NCBI RefSeq assembly: GCF_964340395.1
Contig: NC_135571.1
Span: 7,447,953 to 7,472,952, forward strand
Direction: 5' to 3'
DNA: 25,000 nt
Origin: Glandiceps talaboti
Taxonomy: Eukaryota > Hemichordata > Enteropneusta > Spengelidae
Shown: positions 1 through 23,342 of the stretch, in pieces
How the letters are laid out: the number at the start of each line of letters is the position of its first letter
Position numbering within the stretch: the first letter of the stretch is position 1
Translations under genes and position numbers: made by a program
The notes under the pieces: generated by a model
What the model was told of the DNA's origin: nothing
Databases searched by the model: none
Seen by the model: the letters and a program-made list of their open reading frames with translations, nothing else

Positions 1-255
1 ACTTTTCATATACAGGCCACCTCTAGGTGGCGGTGGGGGAAGAACCAGTGAAGTAGAGGCAAATGTATTCAGTTCACTTTCAGGATGATTGTATAAATTT
101 GGAGAAAAAAGATGATAATATGTGTTTTCAATTGGTCTCTTTGACTCCCATCAAATTTAAATTAAATTGAAATTCAAGGTTTGCGTAGATTAAGTCTCTT
201 GATGATGGTTCAGTGTCCTAATATCGGAGGAGGAAGATAAAACCTTCCTACCGTA

Positions 256-436
256 AGGCCCAGAAAAAACAGTTGTTTAGTTCCAGTTACCCGAGCCTCC
301 CGAGTTTTTCACTGCCAACCCTAAGCCTTTTTGTTTACATGTTTGAGAAAAAAATAATAAAATCGCAAAAACAGTGAAGTCTCGCCAGAAATAGTGGACG
401 CGGAAACTTACATCTATTTAAAAAGACAATAAAAAA
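256..436 (+). mobile_element. Inverted-repeat element family 1, copy A (3'-truncated)
   Basis: Starts AGGCCC and shares long stretches with the copies at 8400 and 14705, such as TTCCAGTTACCCGA, AGTTTTTCACTGC, GTGAAGTCTCGC and AAAAAGACAAT. Similarity ends near 436, so the right half is missing. It has no coding potential. Confidence 0.7.
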
Positions 437-1298
437 ACCTGTTTAAATATTTAAAATAAATTTATGGTACGCAAGCTGTATTTGTTGAACATGAAAGGAA
501 AGATTTCACCAAATGAAAGAAAATTTGATGATGTCATGAACATCAAAAGTATGTACAAAAAGTGTAATAACTACCTGTAGCTGTTGCTCTGCTGCAAAAT
601 AAGTAGACACAGATAGCCAACAGAAGGTTAACCTTGGTGGCAAAACACATCATCCAGTTAATCCAAAGGAAGGACTAGCCTATTCGTATATCCATTGAAT
701 TTAGTCGTTGTATCGAGATTATATTATAGTATATTACATTATACAGCATCAGATTCAGATGGTTGCAGTGACAACCTACACTATGTTGTTTGAGACCCTT
801 GGCCTTTTTTATAAGCATGAATTTGCTTTCCAAGGTAAATTAAGATAATTGGCATGTTACGTAATCTATACAAATGCACACATTATGTATGGAATGATCA
901 TTAAATAGCGACCTTCCTTGCTTGAGAAAACTTCATCCATTGTTAATTATTTGAGCGTTTTAAAAAATGTTTGCATCGTTCTGCACCTTGGTAACAACGA
1001 CTAATCAGTCTGTGTTTTTGGTACAACCACAGGGGCATGAAAAATAGCCGTATTGTTTACAAATATTTTTTTTGTTTACTTTTACATTTTTAATTGTTTT
1101 GACCTTTTAAAATATCTCTTCCCTGCAAGGTACCATGCAATGAAGTAATGATTGCAAAAGCTGATGTGTATTTCTTTTTTAAATCAATAATTAAAACTTT
1201 TCTTTTGTTGGTTGTAATAAACCACCTTTACTACGATTACATTACTAATTATTTTTAAGCTATTTCTAGCAAGCATAAAAGAAGTATAAAGAACACAA
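437..1298. other. Intergenic, no gene seen
   Basis: AT-rich sequence with frequent stops in all frames. No recognisable coding, RNA or repeat feature. Confidence 0.5.
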
Positions 1299-1655
1299 AC
1301 ACACACACACACACACACACATTCACACACACATTCACATTCACATTCACATACATACATACATACATACATACATACATACATACATACATACATACAT
1401 ACATACATACATACATGCATGCATACATACATACATACATACATACATACATACATACGTACATACATACGTACATGTACGTACGTACGTACGTACGTAC
1501 ATACATAATATGCATACATACATACATACATACATACATACATACATACATGCATACATGCATACATGCATGCATGCATGCATACATACATACATACATA
1601 CATACATACATACATACATACATACATACATACATACATACATACATACATACAT
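1299..1655 (+). repeat. Compound microsatellite (AC)n-(ACAT)n with ACGT and GCAT variants
   Basis: Begins as (AC)n with ATTCAC interruptions, then more than 70 ACAT units with a CGTA block near 1457-1500 and a TGCA block near 1550-1582. Repetitive frames on both strands (HTYI, MYVC) are artefacts. Confidence 0.98.
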
Positions 1656-1790
1656 CAAAGTATATAGGCATACTGAATCTACCGGTTGGCATGTTAGATC
1701 AGCTGGCCAGAGTACTCTGGCTAGCATGGGTTCGACTCTTACACGTGCCACTTTTCTTTCCTCAATTTCATTTCATTTCAAATAATTGTT
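1656..1790 (+). repeat. tRNA-like (SINE-type) sequence, copy 1
   Basis: Bases 1688-1749 have a 7-bp acceptor-like pairing (GGCATGT with ACGTGCC) and a box-B-like GGTTCGACTCT, but the D and anticodon arms do not fold well and the span is only 62 nt. It is not a functional tRNA. It shares GAATCTACC.GT and GTG.CACTTT.CTTTCCTCAA with the copy at 1962-2060. Confidence 0.35.
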
Positions 1791-1961
1791 TGTTTAATAA
1801 AGTCTTATCGAAAAAATAATTTGTTAAAAGGCCGTTGTAACATGCTATTATTATCCCAGTTGCTTTAGTAAACCGATCCATAGGTTATTGACCCTTAGGC
1901 GGAGACCTTGTGAATCCATTAGATCATTAAGTTGGAAGGCTTCTCACCTGCTGAGGAATGG

Positions 1962-2058
1962 TAAAGTATAGACCTGGATGACACACGGAATCTACCAGTC
2001 GACGCATTACTAACCTTAGTTGGCTAGTATACGGGTGTCACTTTGCTTTCCTCAAATA

Positions 2059-2060
<2 letters not shown>
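1962..2060 (+). repeat. tRNA-like (SINE-type) sequence, copy 2 (diverged)
   Basis: Shares the AAAGTATA start, GAATCTACCAGTCGACGCAT and the end GGTGTCACTTTGCTTTCCTC with copy 1 about 307 bp upstream, but the box-B region is lost. It is followed directly by a (CA)n array. Confidence 0.3.
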
Positions 2061-2061
<1 letters not shown>

Positions 2062-2107
<46 letters not shown>

Positions 2108-2163
2108 CATACAGATAGACACGCACACACACGCACGCACACACACACACACACACACACACT
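2062..2163 (+). repeat. (CA)n microsatellite, interrupted
   Basis: Two (CA)n blocks, 2062-2106 and 2119-2162, separated by ATACAGATAGACACG. Confidence 0.97.
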
Positions 2164-3346
2164 ACATTCAAATAATATTCGTCACGTTCCTCATTATTTT
2201 AATCTACAGCTTTGTACTCGACAGCTGGAAACTAGCGACATTTTTCGTATGATATTTAAAAAGCAGAAATGCACGTCAATGTTAACGTTAAAAACGTTGT
2301 GGGTATGCTAAAAGTGAAAGAAACTCACTATTCAAAAAAGTTGGTTTGACCAAAAAAGTTGGTTTATTCTAAACGTGCTTCACCAGACCTAGTATCTGTA
2401 AGTAATTCAATATCTGTTAAGGTGCAAGGCTTCCTTATTCCTATAAAGTTTACTAATCTAGGCCTGGTCCACTGACGCTGACTATAGATGGTGTGAATGC
2501 TATCCTGATGTGTCTTTTTCACTCTCTCAAAGGTTTTTCTGGATTTGCATATCTGCCAGATCATATCTCAAGTTCTTTTTCACGTTGGCTCTCTCTGTCT
2601 CATTCACTCTGTATGTCCCTCCATCTTTCTCCCCCCCCCTATCCTTTTTTATACCTGTGTCAGGCTTTTTCCCTCCCCTTTCCCCTCTCGATAAATAAAT
2701 AGACTACTGAAGGTACGTATAAAATTGTGTTTTATTTCTATATTCAGTCCATAATCATTGAATACACCAATGTGTTGTCCACTATATTTGTCTCGTGACC
2801 TTTGAACTTCTGAATATCATTATTTTCAGATGCATGGGCTACATTAAGCTACTCGAATGGATTGACCTAAAGTATAAACAATCAAAATATCAAATATGCG
2901 TACAGTTTACACTTTTCATAGTGTGGAGATTAACGTGTAAAAACATTCATGAACTCTAAGACTTGTAAAGGAACAGGAAATGGAATGTTCACTCCACAAA
3001 GTGTTGATTCAAATTAACACCCAAACTTTGATTCATAAAAAAGTGCAAGTTACCTATTTCATAAAACCTTCTCATTACTAGTAATCAAGTTACCTCTCCT
3101 AGATGTGTCGTCAATAACATAGTTTCCTTCCCCTAGATATTCACTATTTACTTGATCAACTTGTTTACACTATATTTCATGAATGAAATGTAACATATAG
3201 GTGGTAAAAAAATTTACATTTCTTTTATTTGTGAGTAATAATATTGACATTAAAAGCTCGGGCAACAACAAAAAAAATAGTTGGTTTCTGATACATGGCC
3301 TTGGAAAATAGGTCGGAATTTATTTTATTTTCTCTCTCTATTTGGC
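2164..3346. other. Intergenic, no gene seen
   Basis: AT-rich. It holds a 15-bp direct duplication (CAAAAAAGTTGGTTT near 2333 and 2351) and a pyrimidine-rich plus-strand stretch at 2505-2690. Neither supports a gene. Confidence 0.5.
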
Positions 3347-3394
3347 GTTGTTGTTGTTGTTGTTAATGTTGTTGTTGTTGTTGTTGTTGTTGTT
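3347..3394 (+). repeat. (GTT)n microsatellite
   Basis: GTT trinucleotides with one TAAT interruption, about 200 bp beyond the last candidate catalase polyadenylation signal. Confidence 0.95.
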
Positions 3395-3569
3395 ATAATT
3401 ATTGAGACATTGCTTCAACCCTATGATAGTACACCCGTTGGTTGCAGTACTTCTATGATACTTTGATGACATGTAAAAAGAAGCAAATGAAAACAGGTAT
3501 ATGTGAAGTAAACGAACACAACATACAGACTGTGTTGAATACAGTTGTCTTATAGTTTGAAAAAAAAGA

Positions 3570-3884
3570 CTTTGTTTCTGCAGAACGAGTCTTTTATTTT
3601 AAGAATAACTACCTTTAGTTTGGCCAAGCTTTTGCACTGAAATGGATGAAAATTGTTACCATTTTACCTTTATGAATAGGTACAAAAAAGTGTAGGGTCG
3701 GTGGCTTAAAGTAAGGGTGGTCGAGTTATCGGAAATACAATTATTTTTTATTTGGCCTAATTAATATTCTATGATTCATTAATATTATAATGGCACTTCT
3801 GCCTCGAAGAATTATATAAAATGTAAATCTAGAAGACTTCCAACACAAAATCCCTTCACATGAACGACATCAATATCTCTACAT
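3570..3884 (-). other. Probable catalase 3' UTR with candidate polyadenylation signals
   Basis: Downstream of the stop, AATAAA occurs on the minus strand at 3752-3747 (inside a decayed inverted-repeat element) and at 3598-3593. The second is followed by a small hairpin with 8-bp arms (3588-3595 and 3564-3571). Either could define the transcript end, and neither is proven. Confidence 0.4.
3672..3758 (-). mobile_element. Inverted-repeat element family 1, copy D (left-end fragment in catalase 3' UTR)
   Basis: On the minus strand it starts AGGCCAAATAAAAAATAA, then ACTCGACCAC and CACCGACCCTACACTTTTTT, matching the first ~90 bp of copies B and C. It contributes one of the catalase AATAAA motifs. 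Confidence 0.6.
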
Positions 3885-16187
<12,303 letters not shown>

Positions 16188-16300
16188 CTTTACGATAAGT
16201 TACGACCGTAGTAGAAAGTCAAATTGTGTACGGGTATCTAAATGTCTACAGTAGGTGACCTCAAATGACCGCTTTACTAATGATCCCAGGGGGTGTCTGA
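16188..16300 (-). promoter_or_regulatory. Candidate promoter of catalase exon 1a, with a DR4-like nuclear-receptor site
   Basis: Read on the minus strand, 16271-16256 is CGGTCA-TTTG-AGGTCA: two direct half-sites spaced by four bases, the second perfect. It lies 69-84 bp upstream of the exon 1a ATG. Mammalian catalase is known to respond to PPAR through direct-repeat elements, but those are DR1. Function here is inferred. No TATA box is seen. Confidence 0.35.
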
Positions 16301-16479
16301 TTTGTATATGACAACTGTGTGAATGAATTGATTTCAGTTATCCAGATACACGTTATGGTAGAAAGTGGATGTTGGTGACGAAATAAATATTGTACCACCA
16401 GTACACCCCCACCCCCAACCTCAAACTAGGACCACGCATGTAACTCGGACTTCCAGCTCACCAAAACCTAATTTGCGAT

Positions 16480-17180
16480 TGGTCTTAGTTCAGGTGTAGG
16501 AGTGGTCTTAGTTCAAGTCTGGGACTGGTCTCACTTCAAATCTGGGACTCGTCTCACTTCAAGTCTGGGACTGGTCTCACTTCAAATCTGGGACTGGCCT
16601 CGCTTCAAATCTGGGACTGGTCTCATTTCAAGTCTGGGACTGGCCTCGCTTCAAATCTGGGACTGGTCTCATTTCAAGTCTGGGACTGGCCTCACTTCAA
16701 GTCTGGGATTGGCCTCGCTTCAAATCTGGGACTGGTCTCATTTCAAGTCTGGGACTGGCCTCACTTCAAGTCCGGGACTGTCCTCACTACAAGTCTGGGA
16801 CTGGTCTCGCTTCAAATCTGGGACTGGCCTCACTTCAAGTCTGGGACTGGTCCCACTTCAAATCTGGGACTGGTCTCATTTCAAGTCTGAGACTGGTCTC
16901 ACTTCAAGTCTGGGACTGGTCCCACTTCAAGTATGGGACTCGTCTCACATCAAGTTTGGGACTGGTCTAAGTTCTATAATGTAGGACCTCGTTCAGTTAC
17001 CGGGACGTGTCCCAATTCTCCTCAGTATGGAACTGGTCTCATTTCAAATCTGGGAACAATCGCGGTCCAATATTGGTATATGGGAACTATTGATAGGACC
17101 AATTGTAGTATTGGACTTATTTCAGTTCTAATGTGGAAGGACTGGCACCAGTTCCAGTCTTGCTCCAGTTGATTAGTCCC
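16480..17180 (+). repeat. 23-bp minisatellite, regular to about 16985 then decayed
   Basis: About 20 head-to-tail units of 23 bp built on GGGACTGGTCTCACTTC plus AARTCT, with TCTC/CCTC and CACTTC/CGCTTC/CATTTC variants. After 16985 only diverged pieces such as GGAACTGGTCTCATTTCAAA remain. Because 23 is not a multiple of 3 and units lack stops, a 160-codon repetitive frame runs through it. It is not taken as a gene. Confidence 0.92.
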
Positions 17181-18805
17181 ACTCCAGGGCAACGTGGGGC
17201 CGGTCCTAGGTACTACATAGGACTCGGACCATTCCTAGTTAATCTCAGTGAACTGGTTCGTCCGTCTTTAATAGTTCCAATCTAACTATAGGACCACTGT
17301 TCCATTTGAGACTCGGTTCCTATTTTTTAGAACCGGTCTCAGTTTTTCGTTCAGTCCAGAACCAAGTAAATATTCGTTGTTAACCACAAAGTCAAGTTGG
17401 GTAATATGTCAAGGAAGAAAATAGTTTTATACCATCGCAATTCAATTAACCTATACTATAGCTAGACGTTATTGTCTGAGATGAATGCTTGCTTGCCAAG
17501 TACTTTTAGTAAGGTGGAACTGCGTGGGACGGGTCTCGGATTCGGTTTTGGCACTGCCTCCTTTAGTGAAAGTGAGAGTGTGAACTTATGACCCCATTTA
17601 GAGGCATGTCTGCTGTCGCAAGCCATAGCATGTTTTAACGTGTAGATGCATTGGGATAATGATGGTATGGTTAGATTGACAAAAATTAACACGGCAGCAG
17701 TGAGCGATCTGTTCGGAGTTCTAGCTATACGTTTGAAGAGATCGGTGACATTTCTGTGACTCGATCAATGCCAGTGTTAATGTTATACTTAGGGCGCCAT
17801 CACACGTTGGAATGAAGACAGTAAAATATTGATCACAGGTGACCCCTTTCAATAGCTAAATAGGACAGCGGGCTACCACATAACAGCGTGTGTATTGATG
17901 TTGAGTAGAATCAATATGTTACACTACGTGGCCGTATTGAGTGGCAGAATTTGCAACATAACTAACTGAGCTGGAAGCGAGGTATAATTGTGAATCCGTA
18001 CGTTTGAAGTTCTGTGCTATCCTTACATGACGCTGAAATTATGTGGAATTCTGGCGTCACTATGGAAACGGATATATGAGTTTGAGGAAGGTAAGCCAGA
18101 CTCCATAGATGTAAATTATTCCTGGTATAACAAACAGTTGAAATAAGGATAACGTTAACACAACACTGAACGCGTATGGTACGTGTACAATTGGTTTGTG
18201 AATTGTGTAATTACAACACAGTACACTGCAACAGGTGTAGCTCATTCTATCTCAGACAAACAGATCACAACCATATACTAGTATGTATAATTTTCACCTT
18301 TTCATAAATTTATCCTCGTTGGTAGCTGTATGAGATAAAATTGTCATCTGCAGTTCGCCCATATTTATAATCAGATACGTGTCCGTTTATTCCAAATCAA
18401 TTATATCGGGAACTACATTACTTCACTGTCGGCCATTTAGTGTACTGGAAATGTTGATTCTGTCAAAAAAGGAGGTCATTTATTAGAATCGACATGTAAC
18501 AGTTGTACATTACACGAATCCATAATTTGTAAGAGAGTATTATTGGGCAGCTGTATTTTTTTAAAAACTGTCAAAATTTCTCTAAGCATCGATAAAAGTG
18601 CACTAGTGCTGTCACCGACATTCTATGGAGGACAGTCTAGTCTGCAACAGGTTATTCACCCACTTCGATGAATTGACGTCCTAACAGCATGCACTCTTCG
18701 TCGTACTCTGTCGTTTCAAATTTTTAATTTCTTTTTTTTTCAATTATTTCGAATACTATTGAAAAAATGTATGCTGTCGTCAATCACCCAACATCCTCTT
18801 TACGA
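17181..18805. other. Intergenic upstream of catalase, no gene seen
   Basis: Starts with residual decayed minisatellite-like sequence to about 17390, then unique AT-rich DNA. Short frames lack protein-like composition. Confidence 0.5.
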
Positions 18806-18980
18806 CAAAGTGATATCGTCTCCCCATTTGCGGCAGTGATATCCCCCCCCCCCATTTGCGGCAGTGATATATACCTCCCCATTTGCGGCAGTGATATCCC
18901 TCCCCATTTGCGGCAATGATATAGCCCTCCCATTTGCGGCAGTGACATCCCTCCCCATTTGCGGCAGTGATATCCCCTCC
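18806..18980 (+). repeat. Minisatellite, six units of 25-28 bp
   Basis: CATTTGCGGCAGTGATAT recurs at 18825, 18853, 18880, 18905, 18931 and 18956, separated by C-rich spacers of variable length, with a partial unit before them. Open frames here are repeat artefacts. Confidence 0.92.
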
Positions 18981-19804
<824 letters not shown>

Positions 19805-19859
19805 GGCATGCTAACATTCATGTAAGAGTTTATAAAAGATAGATATACAGATATTTCCC

Positions 19860-19907
19860 AAAGTACTACTATATTACAAATTATATATCTAATTTGTAAT
19901 ATAGTAG

Positions 19908-19913
<6 letters not shown>
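19860..19913. repeat. Perfect 24-bp inverted repeat with a 6-nt loop
   Basis: Arms 19860-19883 and 19890-19913 are exact reverse complements (AAAGTACTACTATATTAC... and ...GTAATATAGTAGTACTTT) around TATATC. It sits between the (TA)n and (CA)n arrays. It could form a cruciform or an RNA hairpin, or be the core of a small transposon. Confidence 0.9.
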
Positions 19914-19940
<27 letters not shown>

Positions 19941-19941
19941 C
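19914..19941 (+). repeat. (CA)n microsatellite
   Basis: About 13 CA units immediately after the perfect hairpin. Confidence 0.95.
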
Positions 19942-20639
19942 TTTTTACTGAATATTTTAGTGACTGTATTATTACCAGCTGTTGTACCCGTATGTGTGGG
20001 TAAATGTACATCGGTCTGTACACATCCATCTCTGCAGACTCATCATATGCATATCATGATAAATCAACCAAGCTCTTATAGTCATCATAAGTGCAATGTT
20101 TCATTCACGTTATTTTTTTCTTAATGCTAAATGCACCAATACGTCACACGGAAAAATGGTATACGCGATTAACAAAAATACACTAATGCATCCACGTTTC
20201 TATGGCAACAATCAAATGAGGGGTTATTGACAAATTTACCCTTATTTGATATAACCCGTATGATATGCTTCTGTGTGAGCACAGCAGGTATAATAAGAGT
20301 GCATTTTAAGAGTGCAATGTGGAATTGACCACTGTGAATTGTATACATTAAATTACTGATTAGTGGTTAAGCTGTTAGGATGGTGCCTAGCACTAATAAC
20401 CATATTTATTGCTCATTTATCACCATTCGTGACATCTGTGATCTCCTAACAGACAAAAATACAAATAAAAAACTCCCCCACATTGTTTGCATGTTCAAAA
20501 TATTATTTATGGAGATATGAACATTTTAATATTGAACAAGAATGAGTATGTTATGGACCTGAACTTTAACAAAAAAATTATGATGGAAATTTAAAATAAT
20601 ATAGTTAAGACAATGGTTCGATTACGCGATTACGTTGTT
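19942..20639. other. Intergenic, minor inverted repeats only
   Basis: Contains short inverted pairs ATCAAATGAGGGG/ACCCTTATTTGAT (20211-20250) and CTGTTAGGA/TCCTAACAG (20370 and 20444). They are too short to call as elements. Confidence 0.4.
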
Positions 20640-21025
20640 AATTTTTTTTCTAAAATTATTATTTTTTTATATTTTTATTGTTCATAAAGAAAGGGTTACA
20701 TGTCATAAAAAGATAGAAAATATACAGATAGCAAGATGAAAAAGAGGAAACAAGACAAAAGGGGTCATGGGAAAAGAAAACATTCGAAATGCTATTATAT
20801 TTTGAAGTTTGACCAACGTTTGTTGCAAATCTCTGTTGTGTTCGTTTTATATGCAGTAGTTTTCTCTATTTCATGTTTCCTTTTAAGATCTGCTAGAAAC
20901 AAATAAAATGGGAGATTTTTCTTTTCTATCCCGCAGGCATAAATAAATTCTTTACCTAATATGATACAATAATTCAAAACATTATTAAAAGTAGGATTTC
21001 CTAAAATTATTATGAAATGTACCAA
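20640..21025 (-). mobile_element. 5'-truncated LINE (non-LTR retrotransposon) 3' end
   Basis: On the minus strand, an open frame from about 21022 to 20795 reads ILGNPTFNNVLNYCIILGKE, FIYACGIEKKNLPFYLFLAD, LKRKHEIEKTTAYKTNTTEI and CNKRWSNF. Hydrophobic ...ILGK.FIY.C... followed by ...LK..HEIEK...KRW..F is typical of the extreme C-terminus of LINE reverse-transcriptase proteins. A 3' UTR follows, with AATAAA and an A-rich tail running to about 20640. No RT catalytic domain remains. The clade is not determined. Confidence 0.55.
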
Positions 21026-21367
21026 AAGTATTTATCAATTATGAAATATTAGTTGTACCATATGTAGCTATTAAAGATTCCATGAGTTGACGACAATTTT
21101 AAAATCATAAATTAAACGAATGCATATTGTTGATTTGATGATTATAGTGCATTTCGGGGTCTATGGTTACCCGCTCTTTGTTTGTTTTACAGGTATATTG
21201 TACAACTAATTTGCTGGTCAATTCTCGTTACAGTGAAAAATATGACCCAGTTACTTCCTAAAAGCAGTCACGTTATGCTTTGTTACAGCATAATATGTAT
21301 TTCATATTACCTTTTTAATAACTATTCAACGAACAACAGCTGTTATTAAATTTCACGCTTTTATATC

Positions 21368-21706
21368 AAAGTGACCATATGGATCAGAATTGGGTATTTA
21401 GCTTGGATTTTTGAAATTCTAAAATCATTTTGTTATGGATTCCTACTTGAAAAATCAACGTGTATGACAAGTCTTTGGTTTTAACTCAGTAAATTGCTAA
21501 ACACAGATAAATATGCAAAGTCGTTGTTATTGTGCGTACAATAACAAACGTTTACGCATTTTATAAATAGTTTTTTGCAATGTATTGCAAACACAGACTT
21601 GTCAGTGTTATTTCACATTGATTTTTCAAGTAGGAAGCATGATAAAATTATTCTATAAAATTAAAATCCAAACTAAATACTCAATCCTCATCCATATGGT
21701 CACTTT
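21368..21706. mobile_element. 339-bp foldback element (MITE-like)
   Basis: Ends AAAGTGACCATATGGAT and ATCCATATGGTCACTTT are perfect inverted repeats. They continue with mismatches through TATTTAG.TTGGATTTT and TCCTACTTGAAAAATCAA to a central hairpin TTGTTATTGT-GCGT-ACAATAACAA at 21524-21547. The whole element can fold on itself, and no protein is encoded. Confidence 0.75.
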
Positions 21707-22289
21707 AAAATGTTGGGTTTGTCTAGATCAATAGTGTCATAAACTCTCTACCATTAGGACTACACCAGGATTATTTTTTCTGTCATTAAAGATAATTGTT
21801 TCCTTATCTCAACCAGACAACTATTTACAATCCTAAATTGCAATTCATCTTCCGAAATGGACCTTGAAGTTATCATGGTCGTGTTTCCTTTCTTCAATAA
21901 TATTTAAAATTAAATATCCATACTTGTTAAAATTTTATATTCTATTTGTTTCAAAAATTTGTCCTAAGTGAAAAACGAATATTACTGATATAAAGAATTT
22001 TCTCATGTGTTCTTTATTGTACTCCTGAAATTACATTTTTTTCAAAACAAATTACTAAAAAACCACCTGAGTGTTTCCCATCGAAGTTTAATTCGAAAAT
22101 TGTTGTCATTATGAATCATTATAACACATCGTTTTTATACAGCCTACAGTGATTAGTATCACGTGGTATGGACTATTGACCCATAGTGACCTAAATTTGA
22201 ATAGAGCGATATTCATGTTGCTCGGGAGTCTCGAATCAATGATTTGTTTTGACAATGGAAAGAATGTGTGCCTGCGAATATGATGTGTT

Positions 22290-22463
22290 CTAAAACATCC
22301 ATCGCCTGGCTTTATCCGGGCACTAGTAAACATCATATTACCCTTCCTGCTGTTATTATAGCAACTTTTTTCAAGGCTTTCAGAAATATTTGCTGCATGA
22401 CAGTCCTTGGGGGTGATAATAGACGTCTACTAGGGCCCTATAGCCAGGCAGTAAGTGTATAGC
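22290..22463. mobile_element. Inverted-repeat element family 2, copy 2
   Basis: Arms starting GCCTGGCTTTATCCGGGCAC (22304) and, inverted from 22462, CTATACACTTACTGCCTGGC share GCCTGGCT, CTAGTAAAC/CTAGTAGAC and ATTACCC/ATCACCC. The left arm also aligns at roughly 70 percent with 4333-4412. The middle has TATAGCAACTTTTTTCAAGG. It is noncoding, and its limits are approximate. Confidence 0.55.
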
Positions 22464-22559
22464 CTACTATGGATAATAAGCCAAATCTCATGATGTGGTG
22501 AAAGTAGCTCTATTTGTTTATTTACCTCTATTTCCATCTATTTTGTGTCGTTTGTCTTC

Positions 22560-22752
22560 GATTTTTGTTGTTCCGGGTGATCGCCGATCCGCGCCGCGCC
22601 TTCTCACTTCTGATCCTGTTAATTGAATTTCTCGTTCAAATCTCAGTCTCGCGCTTTTGATTAGCCAATCAGGACGAACGTTACGTTAGGATACCAGCTG
22701 TAGCTGTGCATACTGACGTACTGAAGTGAAGCTCAGACCACCAGACTGCAAG
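22560..22752 (+). promoter_or_regulatory. Candidate CpG-rich promoter and noncoding first exon
   Basis: A locally GC- and CpG-rich stretch (CGCCGATCCGCGCCGCGCC near 22581) is followed by TTAGCCAATCAGG (22661-22673), a strong CCAAT/NF-Y-type box. A possible exon then ends GACTGCAAG before GTAAAC at 22753. No coding start is evident, and a downstream plus-strand gene is not seen within the window. Confidence 0.25.
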
Positions 22753-23327
22753 GTAAACATGTATCGAATCCCGACTTACTCCATCTTTAAGCAGTCTGGA
22801 CTAAACCTATACAGAACCGCACTGATTTCATCGATGGAGCTTTAAATAATGGGGCGCGTTCACGAGCAAGATGAGATGTATGGCATAGTATTTGTGGGCT
22901 GTCTAATGATGTGCACGATCGACCTTTTAGGTCAAGCGAGGTAATACATGTAAACAATCGTGTTTCCTGTATTCTCTGGTCACGATCTCTGTCTGTCAAC
23001 CCATATAAATTAAAATTGATAAATTTGTACATTTCTATCAAAGTGTTTCCGAATTCCGTGTAGCTTAGGGTTATACAGGCATGCAGTATGTTGTATACAA
23101 ATCACGCTGAATTTCACATGGCAGTATATAGTTATTGTACTACAGCGAGCCGTCGCGCTCGTCGCATCGGCTGTCTGGTGTGATGAAGTACGGGCACCGT
23201 CGATAAAACAAGCTCTCGACTGGCACTGTGTCATTGCTTTAAAACGATTGTTTACATCCGGTTCACAAACTGGAAAAGCTGGTACCTTTTATAGTTGACT
23301 ACGGGTTAGCCTGGAATCCATGCGAAT

Positions 23328-23342
23328 GGGGGGGGGGGGGGG
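23328..23342 (+). repeat. Poly(G) run of 15
   Basis: Fifteen consecutive G. The length could be affected by sequencing error. Confidence 0.85.

Noticed and set aside
1299-1655. CRISPR-like regular repeats
   Set aside because: Simple tandem repeats without unique spacers in eukaryotic DNA.
1688-1749. Functional tRNA gene
   Set aside because: Only 62 nt; D and anticodon arms do not pair acceptably although the acceptor and T-loop regions look tRNA-like.
1184-1819. Long frames rich in MYVC or IHTY on both strands
   Set aside because: They are translations of the (ACAT)n microsatellite.
16502-16984. A 160-residue repetitive protein
   Set aside because: Arises from a stop-free 23-bp minisatellite whose period shifts frame every unit. 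No promoter or flanking coding sequence.
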